The notes under the pieces were generated by a model. It worked only from the letters and a program-made list of their open reading frames with translations, ran no database searches and was not told the origin of the DNA. Below are positions 47,810-56,512 of a stretch of DNA of 64,000 nt, piece by piece (the first letter of the stretch is position 1; each line of letters opens with the position of its first letter). Origin of the DNA: Candidatus Methylomirabilis lanthanidiphila (lineage in GTDB: Bacteria; Methylomirabilota; Methylomirabilia; Methylomirabilales; Methylomirabilaceae); NCBI GenBank assembly GCA_902196205.1, contig CABIKM010000026.1:124001-188000 (forward strand), in the 5' to 3' direction. The translations under genes were made by a program, and so were the position numbers.

Positions 47810-48316
47810 CTAATCGATCCGGTTGGTCTTTTTCAGCCGTCGCTTGAGTAGAAGTCGCTTCGCCGTACTCAGGCGGTCGATAAATAAGATACCATCCAAG
47901 TGGTCGATCTCGTGCTGTAAGATACGCGCGAGCAGGCCAGCCCCCTCCAGAATGATCTCCTTCTCATTCCGGTCGTATGCCTTCACTGCTACGTGCTTGA
48001 ATCGCGCGACCGGTTCATTCAGATCCGGGATGCAGAGACACCCTTCCTCGTCCACGATCTGTCCCTCACCGGCGACCAGCACCGGATTAATGAGGACTAT
48101 CGACCCATGGGACGTACGGTCGTCGGAGGGGTCCAGGACGATGACCCGCTTGAGTGCTCCCACTTGCGGAGCGGCAAGCCCCATGCCTGGCGCTGCGTAC
48201 ATGGTTTCCACCATGTCATCGATGAAGCGCTGCAGTTCGCCGTTGATCGATGTGACCAGCAGCGACTTCTTGCGGATGACGGGAGATGGGTAAAGGAGGA
48301 TCGGCAACTTCGCCAT
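47810..48316 (-). CDS. def: Peptide deformylase
   Basis: A 168-residue metalloenzyme removing the N-formyl group from nascent proteins. The three motifs are present: GMGLAAPQVG (about residues 45-54), EEGCLCIPD (about 91-99, catalytic Cys) and HEIDHLDGILF (about 134-144, HExxH). Length is standard. It is followed by nothing on this strand until the convergent ppiC end and is preceded 10 bases earlier by tsaD, so tsaD-def are likely co-transcribed. Confidence 0.96.
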   Translation of the reverse strand: MAKLPILLYPSPVIRKKSLLVTSINGELQRFIDDMVETMYAAPGMGLAAPQVGALKRVIVLDPSDDRTSHGSIVLINPVLVAGEGQIVDEEGCLCIPDLNEPVARFKHVAVKAYDRNEKEIILEGAGLLARILQHEIDHLDGILFIDRLSTAKRLLLKRRLKKTNRID

Positions 48317-48326
48317 TCGGTGTCCT

Positions 48327-49400
48327 TTATGTCAGACCAAGAGCGAGATCGGCATCGGCATTCAACGACAGCAGGGCTCGCTCGCCGCGCAGAAGGCGAG
48401 GATAACCGGCGGCGGCAATCATGGCGGCGTTATCGGTGCAGAGAGACGGGTTGGGGCAGTAGACCTGTATGCCTTCCTCTGCCGCTCGATGTGCAAGCTG
48501 CGATCGAAGCCTGCCGTTGCAGGCAACGCCTCCAGCCAGGACGAGACGGCGAGACGCCGATGCCTTCGCCGCCGTCAGGCTTACGCGAACCAGCACATCC
48601 ACTACAGCCTCCTGGAATCCGGCGCAGATGTCCGCCACCAAATCAGGATCTAGAACAGGCTGAAGGCTAGAGGCTGAAGGCTGAAGCGAACTACTCTCTG
48701 ACTGCTGACTGCTGACTGCCGACTGCTTTACATAATTGACGACCGCGGTCTTCAGGCCGCTGAAGCTGAAGTCGTAGGGCCCTCGCGAAGGAACCGGCCT
48801 GGGAAACCGCACCACATTCGGATCACCCTTCCGCGCCCATTCTTCGATTCGCGGTCCGCCCGGATAACCAAGACTAAGATACTTCGCCACCTTGTCGAAC
48901 GCCTCTCCGGCCGCGTCGTCCAAGGTTCGACCGAGTAAACGATATTGACCTGGGGCGGTGGCCTGATAGAGATGGGTATGGCCACCTGATGCGACAAGAC
49001 CGGTGAAGGGGAAGGAGAGATCCTCGCGATCCAGCAGGGCGGCATACAGATGCCCTTCCAGGTGATTCACACCGACCAGCGGGATATTACGGGCAAAGGC
49101 CAGCGCCTTCCCGAAACAGAGACCAACCAGCAGGGAACCGATGAGCCCCGGTCCTGCTGTTGCCGCAATACCATCAAGGTCGCCAAGGCTGACCCGCGCT
49201 CTTGTGAGCGCTTCCCGGACTACCGGCCAGAGAGCCTCCAGGTGACGACGGGAGGCCAACTCTGGGACGACTCCGCCGTAGGGGGCGTGGAGGAGATCCT
49301 GAGAGGCGACGACGGAAGAGCGAATTTGCCGACCGTCCTCCAGAACGGCGGCCGCCGTCTCATCGCACGAGGTTTCAATCCCTAGGGTGAGGTGTGCCAT
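48327..49400 (-). CDS. tsaD: tRNA threonylcarbamoyladenosine transferase TsaD
   Basis: A 357-residue Kae1/TsaD protein transferring threonylcarbamoyl to A37 of ANN-decoding tRNAs. The N-terminal TLGIETSCDETAAAVL (about 4-19), metal site NHLEGHLYAALL (about 107-118), ASGGHTHLYQ and the C-terminal LAGGVACNGRLR are intact. Between about residues 225 and 247 an S- and Q-rich insert (VSSQQSESSSLQPSASS) interrupts the fold and is encoded by a dispersed repeat. Genes def and tsaD are separated by 10 bases. Confidence 0.95.
   Translation of the reverse strand: MAHLTLGIETSCDETAAAVLEDGRQIRSSVVASQDLLHAPYGGVVPELASRRHLEALWPVVREALTRARVSLGDLDGIAATAGPGLIGSLLVGLCFGKALAFARNIPLVGVNHLEGHLYAALLDREDLSFPFTGLVASGGHTHLYQATAPGQYRLLGRTLDDAAGEAFDKVAKYLSLGYPGGPRIEEWARKGDPNVVRFPRPVPSRGPYDFSFSGLKTAVVNYVKQSAVSSQQSESSSLQPSASSLQPVLDPDLVADICAGFQEAVVDVLVRVSLTAAKASASRRLVLAGGVACNGRLRSQLAHRAAEEGIQVYCPNPSLCTDNAAMIAAAGYPRLLRGERALLSLNADADLALGLT
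48661..48726. repeat. Dispersed CTGACTGCTGACTG repeat inserted in tsaD
   Basis: Tandem TGAAGGCTAGAGGC/TGAAGGCTGAAGC and CTGACTGCTGACTGC runs, read on the minus strand as a serine/glutamine-rich peptide inside TsaD. The same repeat type lies intergenically at 50826-50871 and 36277-36326. Confidence 0.8.
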
Positions 49401-49404
49401 TTAC

Positions 49405-49446
49405 GTCTATTGCGTGCGGCGTCTATCGCGTGCGGCGTCTATCGCG
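49405..49446. repeat. 16-bp tandem repeat upstream of tsaD
   Basis: GTCTATTGCGTGCGGC, GTCTATCGCGTGCGGC and a third partial GTCTATCGCG in direct succession, starting five bases before the tsaD start on the opposite strand. It occupies the tsaD leader and spacer after ctpA. Confidence 0.8.
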
Positions 49447-49481
49447 AAGTACGCAACGACGCTATGACGCAAAAGACGCTA

Positions 49482-50810
49482 CTACCCTCCGCTCCCCTTC
49501 TCGAGGATCTGGCTTGCCTTGAGAATCTCCATCGCTCGCTTCAACTGGACGTCGCTGTTGGGATCAGGCCCGTCACGCTTGCCGATCTGCAGGGTGGCGT
49601 CCCCCTCCTCTTCAGAGATCTTCTTCTCCTCTCGTTTTTCTGGCCGCTCCTTACTCGGCTCACTTTCCTTATCACCTGGGCCGCTCTGCGCCTTCACCGG
49701 GGTGGGCCGTGGCACCTCCACGACGATATCCGGGACAAGCCCAGTGCCGTGGATTGACCGCCCCTTCGGTGTGAAGTACTTCGCCGTGGTCAAACGCAGG
49801 CCGGACCCATCGTTCAGCGGAACAACGGTCTGCACCGATCCCTTCCCGAAGGTCTTGGTTCCAAGAATCACTGCTCTCTTCCAGTCCTGAAGCGCGCCCG
49901 CGACGATCTCGGAGGCGCTGGCGGAGCCCCCATTTACTAACACCACTATAGGGACCTTGGGAATCTGGGCCCCGTGTTCGGCCGAGAAACGGAGATCCTG
50001 ATTCTTGAGCCGACCCTCGGTGTAGACGATGAGCTGTCCCTGGTCCAGGAACAGATCGGACACCTGGACGGCCTGATTCAAGAGGCCGCCCGGGTTGTTG
50101 CGCAGGTCCAGCACCATCGCAGACATCCCGTTCTGCTCCAACTGCTCGATCGCCTTCAAGAGGTCCTTCCCGGTCCGCTCCTGGAATGCGCTGATTCGAA
50201 CGTATGCGACTCCATCGCCCAGGTCTTTGGTCTTCACGCTTTTGACCTCGATGATCTCCCGAATCAGCTTCACCTCGAACGGCCCAGGAGACTCTTCGCG
50301 GAGGATGATCAGGGTGACGCTTGTACCCTGGGGACCCCGAAGCTTTTTTACCGCCTCCATAAGGGTCATGTCTTTGCTAGGGTTGCCGTCGATCTTGATG
50401 ATCCGGTCGCCAGGATGGATGCCGGCTCGGTCGGCCGGGGTCCCTTCGATCGGCGCGACGACCGTGAGCATTCTATCCTTGACGGTGATCTCGATCCCCA
50501 GACCTCCGAATGAGCCATGGGTCTCGACCTGCATCTCTTTGAAGATATCGGGCGGCATGAACGCACTGTGAGGATCGAGCGACTCCAGCATCCCCTTGAT
50601 CCCGCTGTAGATCAGGTCGCGGGGCTTCGTTTCGTCTACGTAATTCGCCTGGATCAGCGATAGGACCTCGGCAAAGACCTTCAACCGCTCGTAGCTGTCC
50701 TCGACCGCCGTAACCTCATGGTGGCCACCGCCGCCGATGACCAACAGCGCCAAGGTCAATACCACGACCATGCCCTTCCGTCCCTTCCGAAACAGATCTC
50801 CGAATCTCAT
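49482..50810 (-). CDS. ctpA: S41-family C-terminal processing peptidase (CtpA-like)
   Basis: A 442-residue periplasmic serine peptidase. An N-terminal membrane/signal segment (VVVLTLALLVIGGGG, about 14-28), a PDZ domain (GSFGGLGIEITVKDRMLTV to GPQGTSVTL, about 93-160) and the catalytic core with NGGSASASEI (Ser, about 293-302) and KTFGKGSVQT (Lys, about 318-327) are present. The last about 70 residues are acidic and E/K-rich. It trims protein C-termini. It follows envC with an intergenic repeat; likely one leftward envelope operon from ftsE to ctpA. Confidence 0.93.
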   Translation of the reverse strand: MRFGDLFRKGRKGMVVVLTLALLVIGGGGHHEVTAVEDSYERLKVFAEVLSLIQANYVDETKPRDLIYSGIKGMLESLDPHSAFMPPDIFKEMQVETHGSFGGLGIEITVKDRMLTVVAPIEGTPADRAGIHPGDRIIKIDGNPSKDMTLMEAVKKLRGPQGTSVTLIILREESPGPFEVKLIREIIEVKSVKTKDLGDGVAYVRISAFQERTGKDLLKAIEQLEQNGMSAMVLDLRNNPGGLLNQAVQVSDLFLDQGQLIVYTEGRLKNQDLRFSAEHGAQIPKVPIVVLVNGGSASASEIVAGALQDWKRAVILGTKTFGKGSVQTVVPLNDGSGLRLTTAKYFTPKGRSIHGTGLVPDIVVEVPRPTPVKAQSGPGDKESEPSKERPEKREEKKISEEEGDATLQIGKRDGPDPNSDVQLKRAMEILKASQILEKGSGG

Positions 50811-50825
50811 CGATTCCTCCTGGAA

Positions 50826-50871
50826 AATCAGCTATCAGCCTTTAGCTATTAGCTGACAGCTGACTGCTGCA
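50826..50871. repeat. Dispersed CAGCTGACTGCTG-type repeat between ctpA and envC
   Basis: CAGCTATCAGCCTTTAGC then TATTAGCTGACAGCTGAC fill the 62-bp spacer, same family as the in-frame insert in tsaD. Confidence 0.65.
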
Positions 50872-50872
50872 T

Positions 50873-52108
50873 TCACATGGGGGCAAGCCAAGCCACAGGA
50901 TTCTGGGGCCCGCCACGATACCGTATTTCGAAATAGAGCTGTGATCCGGTTACTGACCCTGTATTACCCACTGATCCGATGGCCTGCCCCTTTGCGACGC
51001 GGTCGCCCGCCTTGACGAGGACCTCGGCGGCATGCGCATAGACGGTATAGTATCCCTCGCCGTGGTCGAGGACGATCAGCCGGCCATACCCTTTGAACCA
51101 ATCGACGTACAGCGCGACGCCATCAGAGACCGAGACGATTTTTTGTCCCTCTGGAGCATTGATCTCAATGCCGTGGTTGAAGGTCACCGTCCTGTAACGC
51201 GCGTGCTTCTGCCGCCCGAATGTAGAGGCCAGGACGCCGGTGGTAGGCCACGGCAAGCGGCCCTTGAGCGACGCAAACGATCCACTCGGTTCTTCGGACC
51301 GGTCGGAAGCCTGCGGCGGTATCGGACGAGGCGCTCTCCCGATCTGAGGCCGCTTCTGTTGCTGCAGACGACCGATAAGGCGCTGTAGCTCGCGGGCTGC
51401 CAGCTCCAGTTCCAGAACCGCTGCCAGATGACCCTTTTTCTCCTCCTGCACCTTGACCAATAATACGCGCCTGGTCTGCTGCTCTTCCAGAATTTCTTCG
51501 CGTTTTTCTGTGACGGCCTTCTGGCCCTGGGTCAACTCGGCCTTCGATCGTTCCAGTTCGGCCTGTTGAGTCCCCAGCGTCTCAATCGTGGCGGTATAGG
51601 CCGCGACCATCTGTCGATCCTGATGTGCAATGGTTGCGAGGTATCGTATACGGCGCTCGGCGCCCGAGAGATCCTCAGAGGATAGAAGGGCCTGCACATA
51701 GCCGTGCTGCCCCTGTTTATAAATGGCGCGAACACGTCTCCGGAACAGGTCCTGTATCCGGTCAAGGCGAGTTCGGGTGAGCCCGATATCGTGCTGGGTC
51801 ATCCGAAGCCGCTCTGCGCTGATCTTCAATCTGGTCTGCAGATCCTTCAGCTCCCGTCCCTTCTGCTGAAGCTCTCGATTAATCCGGTCCAGCTCATCAG
51901 AAAGTGTGCGCTCTTTCTGGGCGACCTGCCGCGCTTGCTTGCGCTCATGGTTCAGCTCTTTTTTGATCTGACTGAGTTCGTTCCGCTTCTCTCGGAGGCG
52001 CGATGAGGATCCTGTCTTGGTGTCAGCCGCCAAGCCGGATCGTGAGCCGACAAGGAGCGTTGCAATCAACGCGATTATCACCCAGCGGGTAAGGGGCGAC
52101 TGAACCAT
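50873..52108 (-). CDS. envC: EnvC-like murein hydrolase activator (degenerate M23/LytM)
   Basis: A 411-residue periplasmic protein: signal/anchor (about 8-28), long coiled coil (about 35-245, KELNHERKQARQVAQKER) and a C-terminal LytM domain (about 300-405). The zinc ligands look degraded: NHGIEI lacks the Asp of HxxxD, and LYFEIR replaces the second His of HxH. That is the pattern of EnvC, which activates amidases rather than cutting peptidoglycan, and fits its place next to ftsEX. It would be recruited by FtsEX to the septum. Confidence 0.85.
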   Translation of the reverse strand: MVQSPLTRWVIIALIATLLVGSRSGLAADTKTGSSSRLREKRNELSQIKKELNHERKQARQVAQKERTLSDELDRINRELQQKGRELKDLQTRLKISAERLRMTQHDIGLTRTRLDRIQDLFRRRVRAIYKQGQHGYVQALLSSEDLSGAERRIRYLATIAHQDRQMVAAYTATIETLGTQQAELERSKAELTQGQKAVTEKREEILEEQQTRRVLLVKVQEEKKGHLAAVLELELAARELQRLIGRLQQQKRPQIGRAPRPIPPQASDRSEEPSGSFASLKGRLPWPTTGVLASTFGRQKHARYRTVTFNHGIEINAPEGQKIVSVSDGVALYVDWFKGYGRLIVLDHGEGYYTVYAHAAEVLVKAGDRVAKGQAIGSVGNTGSVTGSQLYFEIRYRGGPQNPVAWLAPM

Positions 52109-52133
52109 TGCGCCTCTGTCCAGTGACTGCCGG

Positions 52134-53030
52134 CTACATCTTCAGGAAGCGGCTGACAGCAATCAAACTACCCAAGGCGCCGATCACTGCGCCCCCGCCC
52201 ACCAGACCTGCGATCATTGACGACTCCAAGAACCCATGACCCGTCGCTCTCAAGAAGAGCGAAGAGGTGGCACTGAAGGTCGGCGCCACAAATCGGTAGG
52301 CCGCAAACAAGACACCCAGCGCAAGCCCGGCGCCAAGGCCGCCCTGAAGCATCCCCTCCACTAGAAAGGGGGCGCGGATATACGCCTTAGTGGCGCCGAC
52401 GAGGCGCATGATTTCAATCTCCTGCGCGCGCGCGTAGACGGCAAGCCGAATCGTATTTGAGACGATCATCGCCGACCCGAGCGTCAGCACCGAACCGATG
52501 ATGGTGCCCAGCAGCCTGATGAGCCGCGCAGCCTGAGACATCCGCTCGACCCATTCCTGTCCGTACTGGATCTCCTCCACGCCCTCAAGGCGACTCAAGT
52601 ACGCGCTGAGCCATTTGAGGGCCTCAGGGCTTTGATATCCCTCGCGGATCTTGAGCTGGAACGACGCAGGGAGCGGATTATCTCCCAAACCCTCGAGAAG
52701 GCTTTCCTGCCCCTTGAGCTCCCGACGGAAATTGGTAAGCGCCTCTTCCTTACTCGTGAACGTAAAGGTCTTGACGGCCGCCTCGTTCTCAATCCGTCGC
52801 TTCAGTATGTCCATCTGCAAAGGAGTAATCTGGTCATCCAGAAAGATAGACACCTGGAACTGCTCCTGCCACTGAGCGACCAGCGCGTTGAAATGCTGGA
52901 TCAACAGGACAAAAATGCCGATGATGACAAACGACACCGCGATGCTGGCGATTGACGCCAAGCCGCCCCATCCGGCACGAACCAGGTTGATCAGGGCGCA
53001 CGTCAACAGATATTTCAGTCTCTCACCCAT
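52134..53030 (-). CDS. ftsX: Cell-division ABC transporter permease FtsX
   Basis: A 298-residue FtsX: an N-terminal membrane helix (IASIAVSFVIIGIFVLLIQ, about 25-43), a periplasmic domain with FQVSIFLDDQITPLQ (about 57-71) and three C-terminal helices (from LLGTIIGSVLTLGSAMIVS, about 174). FtsX transmits FtsE ATPase activity to periplasmic EnvC. It lies between ftsE and envC, leftward, with short spacers. Confidence 0.93.
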   Translation of the reverse strand: MGERLKYLLTCALINLVRAGWGGLASIASIAVSFVIIGIFVLLIQHFNALVAQWQEQFQVSIFLDDQITPLQMDILKRRIENEAAVKTFTFTSKEEALTNFRRELKGQESLLEGLGDNPLPASFQLKIREGYQSPEALKWLSAYLSRLEGVEEIQYGQEWVERMSQAARLIRLLGTIIGSVLTLGSAMIVSNTIRLAVYARAQEIEIMRLVGATKAYIRAPFLVEGMLQGGLGAGLALGVLFAAYRFVAPTFSATSSLFLRATGHGFLESSMIAGLVGGGAVIGALGSLIAVSRFLKM

Positions 53031-53108
53031 CTACCGGATGCCATGCGCGATATGCGGGGGAGACCCGCCAGCGCCCGAATCCCACGACCCCGCCGCCGGC
53101 CGCTGAAC

Positions 53109-53792
53109 TCAACCTGCCAGTCGATTCACCTGCTGCCATTCGCCAACAATCCTTCCCTGTTTAAGGAATACTGTCCGGCAGCCCGCCTCTTCCGCCAGTT
53201 TGAGATTGTGGGTGGCCACCAAGACAGTGGTACCCTGTGCGTTAATCTCAAAGAGCAGTCGAAGAACGTCCGTGGCCAGCTCGGGATCCAGATTCCCGGT
53301 CGGCTCGTCGGCCAAGAGGATGAGCGGATCGTTCATCAGCGCTCTTGCCATTGCCACCCGCTGCTGTTCGCCGCTTGACAGCTTATACGGCACCATCTGT
53401 GCCTTGTGGGACAGCCCAACCAGCGTCAGCAGTTGGGCGACCTTCCGCTTGGCCTCTAACGTGGTCTTGCCGACCACCTTGGCCACCAAGGCGAGATTGT
53501 CCTCCACAGTACGGTCGCGAAGGAGCTTAAAATCCTGAAAGACGATTCCCAGAGTCCGCCTGAGTTGCGGAACTACTCCCGGTTTCATGCGGACGATGTT
53601 GCGGCCATTGACCAGGATCTGGCCGGAGGTGGGAAGCTCGTCACAAAAGATCAAGCGGAGTAGCGTGCTTTTGCCGGCGCCGTTGGGGCCGGTCAGGAAG
53701 ACCATCTCCCCTTTGTGAATATGAAGATCGACATCGACCAAGGCCTCCAGATCTTTTCCAAACGTCTTGTACACATGGAACATCTGGATCAT
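53109..53792 (-). CDS. ftsE: Cell-division ABC transporter ATPase FtsE
   Basis: A 227-residue ABC ATPase. Walker A LTGPNGAGKSTLLRLIF (about residues 33-49), signature LSSGEQQRVAMARAL (about 135-149), Walker B LILLADEPTGNLD (about 156-168) and switch LVATHNLKLAEE. I use the ATG at 53792 (MIQMFHVYKTFGK) instead of an upstream extension. It partners FtsX to activate EnvC-controlled peptidoglycan splitting at division. Confidence 0.94.
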   Translation of the reverse strand: MIQMFHVYKTFGKDLEALVDVDLHIHKGEMVFLTGPNGAGKSTLLRLIFCDELPTSGQILVNGRNIVRMKPGVVPQLRRTLGIVFQDFKLLRDRTVEDNLALVAKVVGKTTLEAKRKVAQLLTLVGLSHKAQMVPYKLSSGEQQRVAMARALMNDPLILLADEPTGNLDPELATDVLRLLFEINAQGTTVLVATHNLKLAEEAGCRTVFLKQGRIVGEWQQVNRLAG

Positions 53793-53959
53793 AGTCGAAA
53801 CAGCCCTAGATGACCTCCTTATATCTTCTACCCCGCCGGGCCACAACACGACCACAGGTGCGGAGCTCTTCTAACCTCTCCTCGCGGTTTCACGTTAACT
53901 CCTTTTCAGCATCAATGCAACCAAAAATCTTTTCGATGATGGCGGAGCGATCACTACCG

Positions 53960-54877
53960 CTATTCGGTACGTTCGTGCGGTACCCGACGGCTTTTTGCGA
54001 GGTCCAGGAGGGTGCTCAGGTTTCGCTGATCCGCCTCGATAAAATCGCCTTTTTTCGGGGTTTCGATGATCATTGGAATCCCGCGCAGGCGAGGATCGGT
54101 AACCAGGCAGCGGAACGCCGCGAGGCCGATCGTTCCCTTGCCGATGTGCTCATGACGGTCTACGCGGCACCCCAATTCCCCCTTGCTGTCGTTGAGGTGA
54201 ATGACCTTGAGCGAGGAGATGCCCACGATTCGGTCGAACAGATCCAGTACAGCATGATAGGCATCCGGCGTCCGAATATCGTAGCCGGCCGCGAACAGAT
54301 GACAGGTATCCAGGCAGACGCCGGTCCGCTCAGGAAGACTGATCCCATGGAGCAGGAGGGCGATCTGCTCGAACCGATATCCCAAGGTGGTTCCCTGACC
54401 GGCGGTGGTTTCGAGCACTGCCCGGACTCGGCAACCTTCCGTCCGCTTCAGCAGTTCCCGGAGGCTATTCGCGACCTGTCGCAATCCCGCCTCCTCGCCG
54501 GCCCTCATGTGGGCCCCAGGATGGATGACCAGATAGGGGATGTCCAACGCCTCGGCTCGCTCGAGCTCCTCCATGCAGGCCGCCATCGACCTCTGATGCA
54601 ACGCGGGGTCTGTGGAGGCCAGATTGATCAGGTACGCGCCGTGTGCGATGGTCGGGGCGATCGCGGCAGCCTGAAGATTTGCACGGAATCGGTCGATCTC
54701 TTCGGATGGTAATGGCCTGGCCCGCCACTGATTGCTGCTTTTGGTGAAAAGCTGAATCGTCCGACAGCCGACCTGCTGACCTCTGAGCGGCGCCAGATCA
54801 ACTCCTCCCGCGATCGACATATGGGCGCCGAGGATCAAGTCGTCCGGTTGGATATGCGGCGGCGGCCGGGGTGTCAT
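53960..54877 (-). CDS. nfo: Endonuclease IV (Nfo)
   Basis: A 305-residue AP endonuclease/3'-repair diesterase, a TIM barrel using three zinc ions. Motifs are LGAHMSIAGGVD (about 16-27), IAHGAYLINLAS, YLVIHPGAHM (about 114-123), ETTAGQGTTLG (about 160-170), CLDTCHLFAAGYD (about 187-199), HLNDSKGELG and RHEHIGKGTIG (about 233-243). Length is normal. The gap to ftsE holds no gene. Confidence 0.95.
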   Translation of the reverse strand: MTPRPPPHIQPDDLILGAHMSIAGGVDLAPLRGQQVGCRTIQLFTKSSNQWRARPLPSEEIDRFRANLQAAAIAPTIAHGAYLINLASTDPALHQRSMAACMEELERAEALDIPYLVIHPGAHMRAGEEAGLRQVANSLRELLKRTEGCRVRAVLETTAGQGTTLGYRFEQIALLLHGISLPERTGVCLDTCHLFAAGYDIRTPDAYHAVLDLFDRIVGISSLKVIHLNDSKGELGCRVDRHEHIGKGTIGLAAFRCLVTDPRLRGIPMIIETPKKGDFIEADQRNLSTLLDLAKSRRVPHERTE

Positions 54878-54905
54878 TGTGGCAGTGATGGGCGTCGAGG
54901 ACGGG

Positions 54906-55145
54906 TCAATGCAGACGGAACCGTTCAGTCAGCAGTCTTCGGAAGCGAGGCTGATAGATCAGATCGAAGACCGCCTCTTTCCCTGGAAAGAGGCGGAGCG
55001 CCAACTCCCTTGTGGCGATGACCATCCTGGAGGCCTCCTCCAGCGACAGTGTGGTCTGGCTGATCGTACTCATGGTGAGGCTCACCGCCAGCCGCAGTTG
55101 CCGTAATCTTTTTTCCTCTTCCTTCAGTTCCTCAGGGGTCGGCAT
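54906..55145 (-). CDS. Small helical protein of unknown function
   Basis: A 79-residue, all-helical, charged protein (EELKEEEKRLRQLRLAV at the start; MVIATRELALRLFPGKE; ends RFRRLLTERFRLH). It starts at ATG 55145 with GAGGAAAAA nearby and lies 28 bases upstream of nfo in the same direction, so it may be co-expressed with it. No known family recognised. Confidence 0.55.
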   Translation of the reverse strand: MPTPEELKEEEKRLRQLRLAVSLTMSTISQTTLSLEEASRMVIATRELALRLFPGKEAVFDLIYQPRFRRLLTERFRLH

Positions 55146-55330
55146 GATTTCTTCTGCTCCGTCATCCTGACGTCATGATAGCAGAGGGCGCGACCGATTC
55201 CAAGGATTGTCACAGATGGCAGATCACAACTCGCCTGCGGCCCAGTTTAGAGTTGACGGCTTGGCCATGGGCGTCTTACCATGCGGCTGCTTGTCGAGGA
55301 GAGATGCCGAAACAAAAGGAGGACGGACAG

Positions 55331-55603
55331 ATGAAGATTCGAATTGAGCGCAACCCTTCCCAGGAGCGACTTGCGGCGCTCAAGATTACGACCTGGCCAA
55401 CCTGGAGCAAAGAGGTCTCAATCTTCCCTTGGAGCTACGACAGCACAGAGACCTGCTATTTTCTGGAGGGCGAGGTCGTCGTGATGCCTGACGATGGGGA
55501 GCCGGCGCAGGTAGGCAAGGGCGACCTCGTCGTGTTTCCAGTTGGGATGACCTGCACCTGGGATATCCGCCGCCCCGTCAAGAAGCATTACCGGTTTGAT
55601 TGA
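55331..55603 (+). CDS. Cupin-domain protein
   Basis: A 90-residue single cupin of the DUF861/cupin_3 type: ETCYFLEGEVVVMPDDGE (about residues 38-55) and GDLVVFPVGMTCTWDI (about 62-77). The metal-binding histidines of classic cupins are mostly absent (ETCYF instead of HxH), as usual in this subgroup. AAGGAGGACGGACAG before ATG 55331 supports the start. The substrate is unknown. Confidence 0.82.
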   Translation: MKIRIERNPSQERLAALKITTWPTWSKEVSIFPWSYDSTETCYFLEGEVVVMPDDGEPAQVGKGDLVVFPVGMTCTWDIRRPVKKHYRFD

Positions 55604-55632
55604 CCTGGCCGCCATTACGGGAGACGACCTGC

Positions 55633-56508
55633 ATGGCGCGTATCCTGGCCATCGGCACTGCGACGCTTGACCTCATCTTTACCCTCGCACGCTACCCTGA
55701 TGAGGATGCCGAGCTTCGCGCCAGTGGGCTCTGCATCAGCCCGGGCGGCAACGCTGCCAATACCCTGATTGTCCTCGGTCAACTGGGCCACACGTGCGCC
55801 TTTGGGGGTGTATTGGCGGATGGCCCAGAGGCTACCCCAATTCTGGAGCGTTTGGCCCGCCATCAGATCGACCTTACCGCTTGCCGCGCTGTTCGTGGCC
55901 GACCGCCGACCTCATGTGTCCTGTTGAGTCTCGAAGGGGGCTCGCGGACCATCGTGCATTATCGTGACCTGCCTGAGTATAGCGGTGACGACTTCGGACG
56001 GATTGATCTCGCGTCGTTCGACTGGGTCCATTTCGAGGCCCGTGATGGGCCGGAAACAGTCCGCATGATCCGACGACTCCGGGAGAGCCGCCCGGACCTT
56101 CCGTGTTCGGTCGAGGTTGAGAAGCCGCGTCCAGGGATCGAGGCGGTGTTCGCCGACGCGATGCTGCTGATCTTCTCACGCGCCTATGCCGGCCACCGCG
56201 GATTCGATGCGCCCCATCCCTTCTTGCTCCGGATGCGGGAGCAGGCCCCTCACGCCGACCTGATCGTCACATGGGGCAAAGAAGGCGCTTATGGTCTCGA
56301 TAGCCGGGGCGCGATTCACCACAGTCCCGCGTATCCTCCTGTCGAGGTGAAAGACACGCTGGGAGCTGGCGATACGTTTAACGCCGGGCTGATCGACGCC
56401 TACCTCAAGAGCCTTGGGTTGGCCGAGGCCCTGTCACAGGCCTGCCGCCTGTCCGGTAAGAAATGCGGCCAGATCGGCCTGGAGGGATTGGCAGGTAAGG
56501 GGCGCTAG
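55633..56508 (+). CDS. PfkB-family sugar kinase
   Basis: A 291-residue ribokinase/PfkB kinase. N-terminal ILAIGTATLDLIF (about 4-16), SPGGNAANTLIVLGQLG (about 36-52) and C-terminal VKDTLGAGDTFNAGLI (about 238-253, with the catalytic Asp) are typical. The sequence looks close to ketohexokinase-like members; the sugar cannot be told. Start ATG 55633 is 30 bases after the cupin gene; a PP-loop gene follows at once. Confidence 0.9.
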   Translation: MARILAIGTATLDLIFTLARYPDEDAELRASGLCISPGGNAANTLIVLGQLGHTCAFGGVLADGPEATPILERLARHQIDLTACRAVRGRPPTSCVLLSLEGGSRTIVHYRDLPEYSGDDFGRIDLASFDWVHFEARDGPETVRMIRRLRESRPDLPCSVEVEKPRPGIEAVFADAMLLIFSRAYAGHRGFDAPHPFLLRMREQAPHADLIVTWGKEGAYGLDSRGAIHHSPAYPPVEVKDTLGAGDTFNAGLIDAYLKSLGLAEALSQACRLSGKKCGQIGLEGLAGKGR

Positions 56509-56512
56509 ACTC

